Below the pieces are notes generated by a model. The model did no database searches, was not told the DNA's origin, and was given only the letters and a program-made list of their open reading frames with translations. A stretch of 29,047 nt of DNA from IMG/VR virus record IMGVR_UViG_3300022752_000292, positions 1 through 29,047 of that record, one strand, 5' to 3'. This DNA comes from a virus. A program made the position numbers and the translations under genes. Below, piece after piece: positions 13,983 to 22,885 of this stretch (the stretch's first letter is position 1; every line of letters begins with the position of its first letter).

Positions 13983-14663
13983 TCAGCTCTTGAACGGTAC
14001 CTTGACGCAAGCTGCGACTACCGAGATCTCACGGGTGCGGATAAATGTACCGCCGCCGTTATCTTGGCTGCCGCCGTTGCCGGGGCTGGTGTTACCCTCC
14101 ACACACTTGACGGTCCCGGCGGCGCGGTTGTAGTCGAGGAACATGCCGACATGCTGGACCGAGTCGCCCGGGGAGAACTTGAAGTAAACCCAGTCGCCCG
14201 GCTGACACTCCGACAGACGGCAGGTCTTCCAGCCGGTGACCCCGCCCATCGGGGAGAGGCGCTTTGCCCGGTCGACGACAGCGACCGTGTAGCCGCCGAT
14301 GTTGCCGCAGTCAAGCTCGACGCGGGGCTTCATGCCGAACCACGCCGAGACATTGACGAAGCACTGACACCAAGGCACCCCGCCTCCGGGGTAGCCCGAC
14401 ATCTCCTGCCACTTCGTAATCCTCGGACCCTTGTTGGAGAAGGCGGGCTTCTCGACAGTGCCGACGGCGTTCAGCGCCCAGCGCACGGCGCGCTTGCGCT
14501 CGCCTTCGCCAGCGAGCTTCTTCTTGATCCGAGCGGCGCGGATCTGCTCGGCCTTGAGGACGGCCTTGTTGTGCGAGATCGCCCGGCGGAGTTTTTCGAT
14601 GTTGGTGCGGGCGCGCTTGGCTCGAGCCTCATGCGCCTTCAACTGTTCCTTAAGTGAAGCCAT
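13983..14663 (-). CDS. CHAP-domain endolysin with N-terminal coiled coil (226 aa)
   Basis: Residues 1-60 are a strongly charged helical segment (KEQLKAHEARAKRARTNIEK). The C-terminal domain is CHAP-like (cysteine amidase/peptidase). The Cys nucleophile lies in VPWCQCFVNVSAWFG near residue 98-101, the His in SVQHVGMFLDY near 170, and EGNTSPGNGGSQDNGGG closes the fold. It would cut the peptide part of peptidoglycan at lysis. I use the ATG at 14663 because an earlier start would lie within the tail gene. No Shine-Dalgarno precedes it, and a -10-like TAGTCT ends 7 nt before it, so leaderless translation is possible. The coiled front in place of a wall-binding domain is notable. Confidence 0.85.
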   Translation of the reverse strand: MASLKEQLKAHEARAKRARTNIEKLRRAISHNKAVLKAEQIRAARIKKKLAGEGERKRAVRWALNAVGTVEKPAFSNKGPRITKWQEMSGYPGGGVPWCQCFVNVSAWFGMKPRVELDCGNIGGYTVAVVDRAKRLSPMGGVTGWKTCRLSECQPGDWVYFKFSPGDSVQHVGMFLDYNRAAGTVKCVEGNTSPGNGGSQDNGGGTFIRTREISVVAACVKVPFKS

Positions 14664-14670
14664 AGATAGA

Positions 14671-14676
14671 AGACTA
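14671..14676 (-). promoter_or_regulatory. Possible -10 box for a leaderless endolysin message
   Basis: TAGTCT on the - strand fits the TAnnnT pattern of a -10 element and leaves 7 nt before the ATG at 14663. Transcription could therefore begin on the start codon itself. No clear -35 box is seen; in many high-GC bacteria it is dispensable. Support is limited to the spacing and the lack of a ribosome site. Confidence 0.25.
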
Positions 14677-14688
14677 TGCGCGGCCGTG

Positions 14689-16878
14689 TCAGCGCTGAGT
14701 GCGGACGCTGGTGAGCACAGCCAGCCTTGCGAGGAAGTTCTCGAAGCGGTTTCGCTGGCTGTCGATCGAGACTTGAGCGCTCTGGCTGTCGTGCTCATAG
14801 GAGACACCGGCGATGTCGCCGTCGCGGCCCTGCGCCCCGGTGTCGGGGTCGATGCGGTGCGAGAGGTGGATACGCTCCCCGACCTCGAGCAGCAGTTGCG
14901 ACGGATGAATCGTGGCACCGCTGAGGTAGTCGCGGGCGCCCCGGCCGTCGATGCTGATGCTGCCCTTGAGCGGCGTCTGGGCGTGGGCCTTGAGGTAGTT
15001 GTCGCCGAGCTGAACCGCTACGGCCGAGTTGACCATCGACTCGACCTGCAGCCGCTTCGTGCGAGTGAAGCCGCGCCGGTCGGGCATCGTCGGCGAGGAG
15101 TAGGCGATCGTCATGTCGTCGATCGTCAGGTAGTCGTTGTTGTTGAAGACGCCGGAGTCGATCGGGTAGAGGTCGAACAGGAGCTGGATCGTCACCGTCG
15201 AGCTGGGAGCGTCGGCGGTCGGGCTCCAGCTCACGGTGATGTTGTTCGACAGCCCCTCCTGCGAGGCGGCCGCGACCGTCGCTGCGTCCGACGATGTGCC
15301 AAAGCGGCAGTACGGCTGCATGACGAGGTTCGGAAGCCCGGGGCAGGTGGTCGTGCTCGTGAAGGTGAGCGTGTAGTTGACGCCCTTCTTGAAGGTGAAA
15401 CCGCTAGCCAGCGTGCCGGTAGCGGTGTAGTTCGAGCTGTTGGCGGCCCCGGTCGTCCAAGGCGCGCCGTCGATCAGCTTGAACTCAGCCGTCGAAGCCG
15501 CAGTCCGCAGGAAGGTCGCGGCCGAAGGGTTGGCTGCGGCCCAACGAGTCGGTTGCACACCAGAGGACCCGTTCGGCTGTGTGAAGTCACCGTTGAACAG
15601 GGTCTGATCGACCGTCTGGCGGGCGGCGGTAAGCCCAGCGATGCCGGAGGCGTAGCGGGCCACGCGCATTGAGGTGCCGTCGGGTCCGGTGCCCTCAATG
15701 ACGACCTTGTTGTAAATCTCGTCGGCCGAGTTAGCGGAGGCGTCCTCGAACCGTGAGCCTCCCCACCTGCCAACCGCTACTGACGGAGCAGACGGCTTGG
15801 GCTTGAAGACGAAGCTGCGGCCGGGGTTGACCTTCGCGATGAAGTCGTAGTAGGCGTTCGCCCGGTTGATGTACTCCCGGGGAGTCTGACCACCATCGGT
15901 CGAGGAGAAGTTGGGGATGTTGAAAGCTGGTGATGCTGTGCGAATGTCAGGCGAGCCGTTGATCAGCGGAGCCCTTGTGAGGGCGTCCGTGACGACCTGC
16001 TCGCCGCTCGGCCCGGTGATCTTCTTGGAGGTGTTGTTGTAGTAGGCGGAGTCGCCAGTAACGGAAACGGACAAAACCTTGATCATGAAGTTGTTGGCGA
16101 CAGTGTTAGTGGTGCCGATGAACTTCATCCCCAGCAGTACATACCTGCCGGGTGTCGAGAATGTTCCGCCGGTCGAGGTGGTCGTTCCGATCGCCCCCAT
16201 CGCCACTCCGGGCGTAGCTCCGGTGAACAGCGCATCCGTGCCGTTGATCAACCCGGCGACCGTGTTGCTCGCCTTGGCGTAGACGACCATGTTCGCCGAG
16301 GAGGCAAACCCGTCGCCCTTCTGGGCGGTCCAACTCGTCGAGATCGCCGAGATAGTGGCCTCCGGCCCCGCGTCGTAGATGACGCCTGCGTAGGTGTTCT
16401 GGCGCGCCTCTATGCCCTTCCCCCAGCCAAGCGTAATCGCTCCGCCGCTGACCTCAGCAGTCACATTGGGCCTGTAGTAGTTGACTGTAGTGCCCTGAAA
16501 GTCGCTCGGCGCTTTCCAACTTGAGAACATCGAGTCGACCCACACCTTCTCGAAGCTGTCGTCGTCGAGGTGGTACTGCCACCCCTTGCACTGGATGTTG
16601 ATCGAGCCGCCGTCGGAGTCGGTAGTCGGGGTCTGGCTGATGAACCCATCCCAGACGAGTACGCCGCCGATCTCTATCTCGACAGGGGTGAACGCCAGCA
16701 GGTCGGGCCACAGGGCGCCCGGGTCGCGCTTGAGCGTGAAGCTCGCCGTGTCCGGCCCCCAGCTATTCGCGTCGAGCCGGATGCCCTCGGCGCTGACTCC
16801 CCGCAGCCGGTCGACTCCGCAGGTTTCCCAGCGGCCAGCTATCGGCTGCAGGCGGACGACCGCGTCAGCGGTCTGCAT
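14689..16878 (-). CDS. Tail tip hub or minor tail protein with carbohydrate-binding-like insert (729 aa)
   Basis: The N-terminal 120 residues resemble a baseplate hub fold (ASFTLKRDPGALWPDLLAFTPVEIEIGG, with FISQTPTTDSDGG). The C-terminal region, with GDNYLKAHAQTPLKGSISIDG and LLLEVGERIHLSHR, resembles the closing part of siphovirus tail-associated hub proteins. Two beta-rich, Ser/Thr/Gly-rich regions lie between. One begins FNGDFTQPNGSSGVQPTRW near residue 425, a form common in carbohydrate-binding beta-sandwich modules. It follows the other tail-tip gene with a TGATG overlap and precedes the endolysin. It probably forms the tail tip and may contact the cell surface; the exact component is inferred from order. 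Confidence 0.72.
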   Translation of the reverse strand: MQTADAVVRLQPIAGRWETCGVDRLRGVSAEGIRLDANSWGPDTASFTLKRDPGALWPDLLAFTPVEIEIGGVLVWDGFISQTPTTDSDGGSINIQCKGWQYHLDDDSFEKVWVDSMFSSWKAPSDFQGTTVNYYRPNVTAEVSGGAITLGWGKGIEARQNTYAGVIYDAGPEATISAISTSWTAQKGDGFASSANMVVYAKASNTVAGLINGTDALFTGATPGVAMGAIGTTTSTGGTFSTPGRYVLLGMKFIGTTNTVANNFMIKVLSVSVTGDSAYYNNTSKKITGPSGEQVVTDALTRAPLINGSPDIRTASPAFNIPNFSSTDGGQTPREYINRANAYYDFIAKVNPGRSFVFKPKPSAPSVAVGRWGGSRFEDASANSADEIYNKVVIEGTGPDGTSMRVARYASGIAGLTAARQTVDQTLFNGDFTQPNGSSGVQPTRWAAANPSAATFLRTAASTAEFKLIDGAPWTTGAANSSNYTATGTLASGFTFKKGVNYTLTFTSTTTCPGLPNLVMQPYCRFGTSSDAATVAAASQEGLSNNITVSWSPTADAPSSTVTIQLLFDLYPIDSGVFNNNDYLTIDDMTIAYSSPTMPDRRGFTRTKRLQVESMVNSAVAVQLGDNYLKAHAQTPLKGSISIDGRGARDYLSGATIHPSQLLLEVGERIHLSHRIDPDTGAQGRDGDIAGVSYEHDSQSAQVSIDSQRNRFENFLARLAVLTSVRTQR

Positions 16879-18359
16879 CAGGCTCCCCTAGCGAGGAAGT
16901 AGCGGGGGATGATCGTGCCGGTGATTGTCAGCGTCTGGCTGAGATCGTCGGCCGTGGTCGCCACATCGGGCACGCCGAGCGTCGGCTTGATGAACATGTC
17001 GACATTCCCCGGTGGGATCTCCAGCACCTGACCGCCGAGCCCGGAGTCAGGGAACGGAGTCGTTCCGAGCCAACCGCTCAGGTCGTTGCGGACGGTCTTG
17101 GTTGTAGTGCCGGTCGAGTTGATGAAGCGCGGGTAGCTGCTGTCGAGTGCGCGGCCGGTCGGGGTCAGGGCGCGTTGCTTGGCTGGCACGACCGCGACAT
17201 AGTCGATCGCGAACTCCGAGGCGACCGCCGCCGCAAAGGTCGTCGCCAAGCGCAGCTTGTAGATCGCCTTGTTGTTGGTGTCGACCACGGCCGGGAGAGT
17301 TCCGAGCCTGTAGAAGTACCAGCCGCTGCCGGACGCCGGGGTGGCGAGCAGCTTGCCCGACGAACCGAACTCGGCCGTGTAGCGCGAGGTCGACCCGACG
17401 GCATTAGCGGCCGACGGCTCGAGCGATGTGACGACGGTCGCCCGATGCGCGGTGTTGACATAGATCCGCGCCCAGACCTCGAGCTGGATCTCGCTGCGGG
17501 TGAAGTCGTCGCGGATCAGCGTCGAAGGGTCGACATCTATGTCGAGGGTGTAGGTCGTCGGAGCCGCCGCCGGGCTGGTGACGCGAACGCGGTTGGGGCT
17601 GGTGGTGTGCGTGAAGTTGGTAGCGGTGACGCCCGTGGGGGCCGCGCTGCCGGTCGATACCTCGATCGCCCCGAACGGAGCGTAGGTCGAGGTAGTTGGG
17701 GTCGCTGGCTTCTGAGTCCAGCCGACCATGAAGAAGTCGATCCCCGGCGCTGTAGCAGTCTGGGCGACCGAGAGGTCGAGCAGGGCCGGAGCTGTACCGG
17801 GCACTCCGACCGAGTAGCCGGTCGCGTTGGGGATGCTGACTGTCGCCGGGTAGGCCTGCTGAGTTGTCGAGAAGGCGATCGCCGCACCGCGAGCCAGCGG
17901 AGCGACAGGCCAGCTCACATCGAAGACGAGCGTCTTGTTCTGCGAGAACTCAAGCGGGCGGTACTGCGCCTCCCAGCTAGCCGCGCCCCGGATCTGGTAG
18001 AAGACCGCTCGATTCGAGGCCACGCCCTCCGGCTGCCACTTGAGGAAGTAGTCGGCCTCGTGAGTGTCCTCGAGCGTCGAGAGCAGCGTCTCCCACCTGA
18101 CGATCGCTGCTTCGGCTGAGGCTCCGCTGACAAAGAAGCTCGCGCCGACAGCCCCGTTGCCGTGCGTCTCGGAGGTCTGGTTGGCTCCTCCGTAGCGCCG
18201 CGAGGTCTGCGAGAACTGAGCTTGGCGCTCGGGGGCTTGGATCTTGAAGGTGTCGCGGACGATCTGAAAGCCGGAGGTCGTCGAGTTGAGGTCGATCGTC
18301 ACCGTCCCGAGGTCGGTGCGGCCGGGGTTCATGAGACCTATCTGAAATGTGTCTGGCAT
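16878..18359 (-). CDS. Distal tail or minor tail protein (493 aa)
   Basis: This is the first gene downstream of the tape measure, the usual place of the distal tail protein. The N-terminal part is beta-rich and polar (TFQIGLMNPGRTDLGTVTID) and contains EADYFLKWQPEGVASNRAVFY near 100, a pattern of such tail proteins. The middle contains Thr/Ala/Pro-rich beta segments and a jelly-roll-like region (DFTRSEIQLEVWARIYVNT). The end (LEIPPGNVDMFIKP) and final ITGTIIPRYFLARGA resemble beta strands that close a ring. Start and stop overlap their neighbours by one base. The family assignment rests on order and composition. Confidence 0.7.
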   Translation of the reverse strand: MPDTFQIGLMNPGRTDLGTVTIDLNSTTSGFQIVRDTFKIQAPERQAQFSQTSRRYGGANQTSETHGNGAVGASFFVSGASAEAAIVRWETLLSTLEDTHEADYFLKWQPEGVASNRAVFYQIRGAASWEAQYRPLEFSQNKTLVFDVSWPVAPLARGAAIAFSTTQQAYPATVSIPNATGYSVGVPGTAPALLDLSVAQTATAPGIDFFMVGWTQKPATPTTSTYAPFGAIEVSTGSAAPTGVTATNFTHTTSPNRVRVTSPAAAPTTYTLDIDVDPSTLIRDDFTRSEIQLEVWARIYVNTAHRATVVTSLEPSAANAVGSTSRYTAEFGSSGKLLATPASGSGWYFYRLGTLPAVVDTNNKAIYKLRLATTFAAAVASEFAIDYVAVVPAKQRALTPTGRALDSSYPRFINSTGTTTKTVRNDLSGWLGTTPFPDSGLGGQVLEIPPGNVDMFIKPTLGVPDVATTADDLSQTLTITGTIIPRYFLARGA

Positions 18360-21300
18360 TAGCCCACCGTTATTCTAGGAGTGGTTACGGCACCCTGCAG
18401 GCTCAGGCCGCCGGTTGCCGCCTCGCCGATCGCCGTGAGGGTGTCGGGGTCGCCGGGGTGCAGGGTGTTGATCACGATCGTCGGTGAATCGCTAGACCCG
18501 GCAGCGCCCTTGCGAGACATCCTAGACCCGCCGGAGGCTACGACGCCGCCGTTGGAGCTGAACACTCCGCTTGAGCTGAACGAACCGCCGAGCATCGAGC
18601 CCGCGGCCGCGACGAACGCCGAGTTGATCGCGTCGGAGTTCTGCAGGCTGGTAATCAGGGCGTCCTTCTTGGCGGACTCGGCTTGATCCAAAGCCGAGGA
18701 ATCCGGGTTCTGGTTCTCGAACAGCTTCAACCTCAACGAGGCGATTGACCCGGCGAGCTGTTCTCGATTAGCGCGGCCGCGTGTGCCACGAAGCGCCAAG
18801 GTCTGCTTCTTGATGAGTGTCCGCAGGGTGCTCGCCTGTCGATCGCGGTAAGCCTTGGCAAGCGCGCCCTTGCCTTCCCGGGTGGCAAGTTCGATCAAGG
18901 TGTCGTAGGTCGAGGCGCGAGTGTCGAGCGCCTGCAGGATATCGCCCTCGCGGACAATCCGCCTGTTGGTTCCGCTGCGGACAAAAGCAGTAAGCTCGCG
19001 GATCTCACGGACTCGGTCGTTGTGCCGGTCGATGCTGACCCGGCTGCGGCCCTTCTTCGGCACCTTAGCGTTCTTGTAGTCGCGCTCTTGGCGGCGCAAC
19101 CTCTTGAGTCGCTCCTTCGAGCGCTTGATCTCCTTGGCGGTCGCCTTACCCCCGAAGTAGGCCAAGCTCTCGACTCGCGGACTGTAGCCACGCGCTGCCG
19201 GAACGACCTCCATTCCGATGTCCGCTGCAGCGGCCGCGAGGTAGCGCTGATTCTGTGAACGGTATGCCGGGTTGGTGGCGATCACATACTCGGTGCGGTT
19301 CTCCTCGCCGACGAGGAAAGTCGGCTCGCGGAACGCGCCCATCGCCCGGCGAGGTGCGCGGCGCTTGGCGTTTCCGTAGGCGGTCTGCTTGGTGTAGCCG
19401 GAGGCGGCAGCGTGGATACCGCCGCTGGCGAACGCTCCGCCCTCAGCGCCAGCGCTCCTGACCGGCGGCAGGCCTCTGCCGAGCAGGCCTGCCAAGCTGT
19501 TGAAGTTGGTGCGGATTCCGCTGAGTACGCCGGACACTGCGTCGCGTGCGCTGATGGTGAAATCCTTATTGGGGATCCTTATCCCAAGCAAGCGGTTGAT
19601 TGCATCGTCGGCGTTCTTGGCGTTCGCGAGGATCTTGAGGATCTCCGGCTTGCTGAGCTTGGACTTAGCCGCTGCCTGCAGGACGCGGAGCTGGTCGATC
19701 GCTGCGTCTGTATTTGCGACGACCTTCATCGAGACCTGCGTGGCGAACTTGGCTCCGCCCTTCTTGGTGAGCTGTGACTGAGCAGCCGAGATGTTGCGGC
19801 TGATGTCTTGGTTCATCTGGCTCTGGAAGGGGTCCATGTTCTTCTGTCCGAGCTGAGTACCACCGAACCCTTGCTTGAGCGGAGTGCCGAGGAACGAACG
19901 GTTTGGGTTCAGCGGGTTCGTGATGTTCCGCTGATCGGCCCGCTGCTTAGGCGTCAGCTTGACCGGCGCTGGCTTGAACCCGTTGTCCCTGCGGGGGTCT
20001 AGCTCGCTTGGGTTCTTCTGGATCTCCTTGACCCTCTTGATGATCCCGAGCAGCAGCTTGTAGCCCCCGTAAGCCGCCATCGCAGCCGCCGCTATTGCGA
20101 GGAGCGGAGCAGCAACGGGAGCGGCCCGCAGCAGGAGCAGCTTCATTCGACCGGCGAGCGTCGTCGAGGCAGCCGCCGCAGCCGTCATTCCGCCCTCTGC
20201 TGCTGCCGCTGCCGGGCCTATCAGCCTGAGCGCCCGCAGGCCTCCAAGGACTCCAGACCTAAGAGCCCTGAAACCCTTCGCCAGCTTGTTCACCACCAGC
20301 AGACCTATGAGAGCCGTAGCGACCCCCTGAATGACCGGAACGATCGGCTTCCAAGACATGACCTTGTCGGCGATGTCCAGCGCACCGGAGATGATCCTTC
20401 CGATTATCGAGGCGGCAGGTGACAGCACCTTCGTCATCAAGACGAACCCGCGGACGAACCCGCCCAAGATGCGAATGATGTCAACAAAGCCCTTCTTGGC
20501 TTCATCGAAGAAGTCGTTGAGCTTCTTCGCTCCTTCCTTCGAGGTGACCCAATCGTTCCAACGCTCGAAGGTGCTGGTAAGTCCGTCGAAGAGGTCGCGG
20601 CCGGATCCGCGCCCGGCATTGAAGAAGTTGATAAGCAGCTTGGTAGCCGACCCGATCGCGCCGCCGACTGACTTGAAATCGAGCATCAGGCTGTCGATGA
20701 CGCCGTTCAGCGCGTTCTTGTCAGAGGTCTTCCCGAGGAAGCCCTGCATCAGCCTGTTGAAGCCCTCAGTCAGCGGCTTGAGGTGGCGAGAGGCCGAAGC
20801 GCCGATGTTGCCGAGCGCGGCTGCGAGCCTGCCGAGCCCACCGAGCAGCGGGCCGAGGGCAGCGTTGGCGTTCTTGAAGGTGGTGTTGAGGAAACCGCCG
20901 CCGCCCTTCTCTTCCTTGCGGAGCCAGCCCATGCCTTGGCTCAGGCTGCTCGTCAGAGTCCCGACCGCGCCGACGGTGTTCTTTGCAAAGTTGGGCGATA
21001 GCGCCCGGAAGGTCTTCATCGTCTCGCCGAGCGCCTTGTCGAGCATCGGCTTGGTGGCCCGCGTGCGCGTGGCGAACTCAGTCTGGGCGGCAGAGAAATC
21101 CTTGAACGCCCGACGAGCGGTCGGCGACATTTCAGACAGCACATTGTTGAGCTGCTGCTGGGCCTTCTTGGCCTGCTTGGAGTTGGCCCCGTACTTGTAG
21201 ACGGCCTTGGTGTGGGCGTCGGTGGCCTGCGTCGCCATCTTGAGTTCGTTCATGTACGGCGACAGCACCATCCCCACACCGAGGAAGGCCTGACCGAAGC

Positions 21301-22279
21301 CCATGACCGCGGCGGTGCCGACCGACATGGCTCCGACCAGCGCGCCGCCGACCGCGGAGGCTAGAGCCGTCACCCCGCCAGCAAGGCTCGCAACCACCGG
21401 GCCGAGCATCGTGAAGCCGACAGTCAAACCCTTGACCGTGGCGGTGAACGGGCCGAGCTTGACCGGCTCGCGCATAATCTTGGAAAGCGTCTGACGCCAG
21501 TCGCCGGAGTTGGTGAGCAGCGCCCAGATCCCGGTGTTCTTCTTGTTCTGGCCGGGGAGCGGCAGCGGAGCAAGCCCCTGCATGCGGCGAAGCTCGTTGA
21601 GTTCCATCCGGACCTTCCGCTCCTCTCGGAGTTTCTCGATGTATGCGCTGGCGCCACCGGCCGCGGCTACATCGTCCCTGAGCGCTTGACGCTTCCAGAT
21701 GCTCGTACTGGCAAGAAGTTGCTCCATCTTCTTCAAGTCGCTGGCTTCCCGCTCCGCGGCCGCGGCGCGCTGCTGCTCTCGCTTCGTTTCGAGAGCGTGG
21801 AGCTGGTCCATCGTCCGCATACGGTCGTGGATGACCTTCTTCTGCGCGGCGGCCCTAGCCCCCAGATCGGCGTCGACTACATCGTTGAGCCGCTTGCGAG
21901 CGGCCCTGACCTTGTCGACCTTGCGGGCCTCCTCGTCGAGCCCGTCGACGAAGTCGCCGTGCGCCTGTTCGACAGCCTTGTACTCGGAGGTCAGCCGCTC
22001 AAGTTCGGCCTGAGCGCGCTTGAGCTTGTAGGGCCACTCCTTGACCCGGGGGTCGTCCATCGAGGCGCTGACGCTCTCGATCTCGGCGGCGAGCGCCGCC
22101 ATCTTCGCCTGAGCTGCGGCGGTCTTGGCGTCGACAATGATCTCGACGCGCTTGCGGCCGTCGAGTCCCTTGAGCGCTGCCTCAGCTTCGGCGCGAGCTT
22201 TGGCGAGGTCACGAACGAACTCACCGGTCTCGGCCGAGAACTTGACATACGCCTCACCGATCAGCTCGCGCCGAGCCAT
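18359..22279 (-). CDS. Tape measure protein (1306 aa)
   Basis: This is the longest gene in the window and sits directly after the tail chaperones, as expected. The first 250 residues are charged helices and coiled coil (ARAEAEAALKGLDGRK, then many Lys/Glu/Arg). A long hydrophobic region near 285-350 (TMLGPVVASLAGGVTALASAVGGALVGAMS) and others near 650 and 720-750 would cross the membrane on injection. GEENRTEYVIATNPAYRS near 1000 is a motif typical of tape measure C-termini. At about 1.5 angstroms per residue it predicts a tail near 195 nm. It sets tail length and is ejected with DNA. There is no peptidase or transglycosylase motif that I can see. Start overlaps the chaperone T stop (TAATG). 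Confidence 0.93.
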   Translation of the reverse strand: MARRELIGEAYVKFSAETGEFVRDLAKARAEAEAALKGLDGRKRVEIIVDAKTAAAQAKMAALAAEIESVSASMDDPRVKEWPYKLKRAQAELERLTSEYKAVEQAHGDFVDGLDEEARKVDKVRAARKRLNDVVDADLGARAAAQKKVIHDRMRTMDQLHALETKREQQRAAAAEREASDLKKMEQLLASTSIWKRQALRDDVAAAGGASAYIEKLREERKVRMELNELRRMQGLAPLPLPGQNKKNTGIWALLTNSGDWRQTLSKIMREPVKLGPFTATVKGLTVGFTMLGPVVASLAGGVTALASAVGGALVGAMSVGTAAVMGFGQAFLGVGMVLSPYMNELKMATQATDAHTKAVYKYGANSKQAKKAQQQLNNVLSEMSPTARRAFKDFSAAQTEFATRTRATKPMLDKALGETMKTFRALSPNFAKNTVGAVGTLTSSLSQGMGWLRKEEKGGGGFLNTTFKNANAALGPLLGGLGRLAAALGNIGASASRHLKPLTEGFNRLMQGFLGKTSDKNALNGVIDSLMLDFKSVGGAIGSATKLLINFFNAGRGSGRDLFDGLTSTFERWNDWVTSKEGAKKLNDFFDEAKKGFVDIIRILGGFVRGFVLMTKVLSPAASIIGRIISGALDIADKVMSWKPIVPVIQGVATALIGLLVVNKLAKGFRALRSGVLGGLRALRLIGPAAAAAEGGMTAAAAASTTLAGRMKLLLLRAAPVAAPLLAIAAAAMAAYGGYKLLLGIIKRVKEIQKNPSELDPRRDNGFKPAPVKLTPKQRADQRNITNPLNPNRSFLGTPLKQGFGGTQLGQKNMDPFQSQMNQDISRNISAAQSQLTKKGGAKFATQVSMKVVANTDAAIDQLRVLQAAAKSKLSKPEILKILANAKNADDAINRLLGIRIPNKDFTISARDAVSGVLSGIRTNFNSLAGLLGRGLPPVRSAGAEGGAFASGGIHAAASGYTKQTAYGNAKRRAPRRAMGAFREPTFLVGEENRTEYVIATNPAYRSQNQRYLAAAAADIGMEVVPAARGYSPRVESLAYFGGKATAKEIKRSKERLKRLRRQERDYKNAKVPKKGRSRVSIDRHNDRVREIRELTAFVRSGTNRRIVREGDILQALDTRASTYDTLIELATREGKGALAKAYRDRQASTLRTLIKKQTLALRGTRGRANREQLAGSIASLRLKLFENQNPDSSALDQAESAKKDALITSLQNSDAINSAFVAAAGSMLGGSFSSSGVFSSNGGVVASGGSRMSRKGAAGSSDSPTIVINTLHPGDPDTLTAIGEAATGGLSLQGAVTTPRITVG

Positions 22280-22485
22280 TACTCAGACCCCAGCGGTCGG
22301 CGCTTCCACTCTTCCATCTCGCGCCGCTTCTCGGCCTCGATGTCCTCCGCCCGCGCCCGCAGCATCAGCGCCTCCGTCACGCAGTAGTTGACGAAGTCGT
22401 CGTCTGAGAACGAGGGCAGAGGCATACCAGACTCTTTGCTAGTCCTCCAGACCCGCAGCGCCGCTGGCGAGGCTACGAAACTGGC
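22279..22485 (-). CDS. Tail assembly chaperone T part, made by frameshift (68 codons after the slip)
   Basis: This frame has no start with a good ribosome site. Its end is a charged helix (DDDFVNYCVTEALMLRARAEDIEAEKRREMEEW) typical of the T domain of gpGT chaperones. It lies in the +1 (equivalently -2) frame relative to G and overlaps the end of G, so ribosomes that slip near the end of G would make a G-T fusion of about 201 residues. The stop overlaps the tape measure start by one base. An internal ATG at 22425 gives a 48-residue protein, but GGAGG is 18 nt upstream of it, too far for efficient use. The frameshift reading is inferred from known phage biology and the sequence. Confidence 0.65.
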   Translation of the reverse strand, partial: ASFVASPAALRVWRTSKESGMPLPSFSDDDFVNYCVTEALMLRARAEDIEAEKRREMEEWKRRPLGSE

Positions 22486-22885
22486 GAAAGGACTCGAGCT
22501 GGTCCAGTCCTGAGATGTGGCGGAAGACAGCGTCGATGTCGCGCTGGCGAGTTGCGAACTCGACGAGCATCTCGACATCCTCAGCCGGGATCTCCTCGAC
22601 CTCTTCCTGAGTGATCGCGGGCTCGACGACAGTCTTGCTGACGAGGAAGCTGGCGAAGTCCCACTGGCCCTCGATCATCTCCCGGGTGATCTCCGGGGAT
22701 TCGCTGCCGACGGTGTTTTGAGCCGTGACGGCCGCGTCGATCAAGGTGTTGGGGATCTGGCCGGTCTTGAGCATCAGCCCGAGGTTCGGCAGCTTGATTG
22801 AGACGACAGTTCCCGAAGGCAGAGTGACGCCCTCGTGGACGGCTGCCTTCTTCCAACTGGTCTTAGTGGTCTTGGTGGTGCTCAT
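22439..22885 (-). CDS. Tail assembly chaperone G (148 aa)
   Basis: The gene lies between the tail tube and tape measure genes, where siphoviruses code gpG. The first half is a compact beta-containing region (HEGVTLPSGTVVSIKLPNLGLMLKTGQIPN), the second is acidic and helical (ITQEEVEEIPAEDVEMLVEFATRQRD), which matches the family pattern. Such chaperones coat the tape measure while the tube assembles and are absent from the virion. The ATG at 22885 has an AAGGAGG site about 8-10 nt upstream. The T frame overlaps its last 47 bases, and the likely slip site lies 15 codons before the stop. Confidence 0.82.
   Translation of the reverse strand: MSTTKTTKTSWKKAAVHEGVTLPSGTVVSIKLPNLGLMLKTGQIPNTLIDAAVTAQNTVGSESPEITREMIEGQWDFASFLVSKTVVEPAITQEEVEEIPAEDVEMLVEFATRQRDIDAVFRHISGLDQLESFRQFRSLASGAAGLED
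22475..22492 (-). other. Candidate +1 ribosomal frameshift site
   Basis: The G gene contains TCC TTT CGC CAG TTT CGT in frame. A Phe tRNA on TTT can move one base forward onto TTC and keep good pairing, which puts the ribosome into the T frame. TTT is very rare in these GC-rich genes, yet two copies occur within four codons, each followed by a CGN codon. TCC-TTT-CGT is the shape of the known +1 shift site in influenza A PA-X. Confidence 0.45.

Noticed and set aside
13721-13993. A 90-codon + strand frame across the convergent gap
   Set aside because: It has no ribosome site, crosses the terminator hairpin and then only mirrors the holin gene; its composition is that of an antisense shadow.
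14664-14918. An extended N-terminus for the endolysin
   Set aside because: The frame stays open into the tail hub gene, but the extra part is Ser/Arg/Thr-rich shadow sequence, and the ATG at 14663 gives a normal start after the preceding stop.
22279-22578. The 99-codon frame beginning at 22578 as an independent gene
   Set aside because: Its first 50 residues are Ser-rich shadow of chaperone G, and its start has no ribosome site; only the part after the slip site looks like protein.
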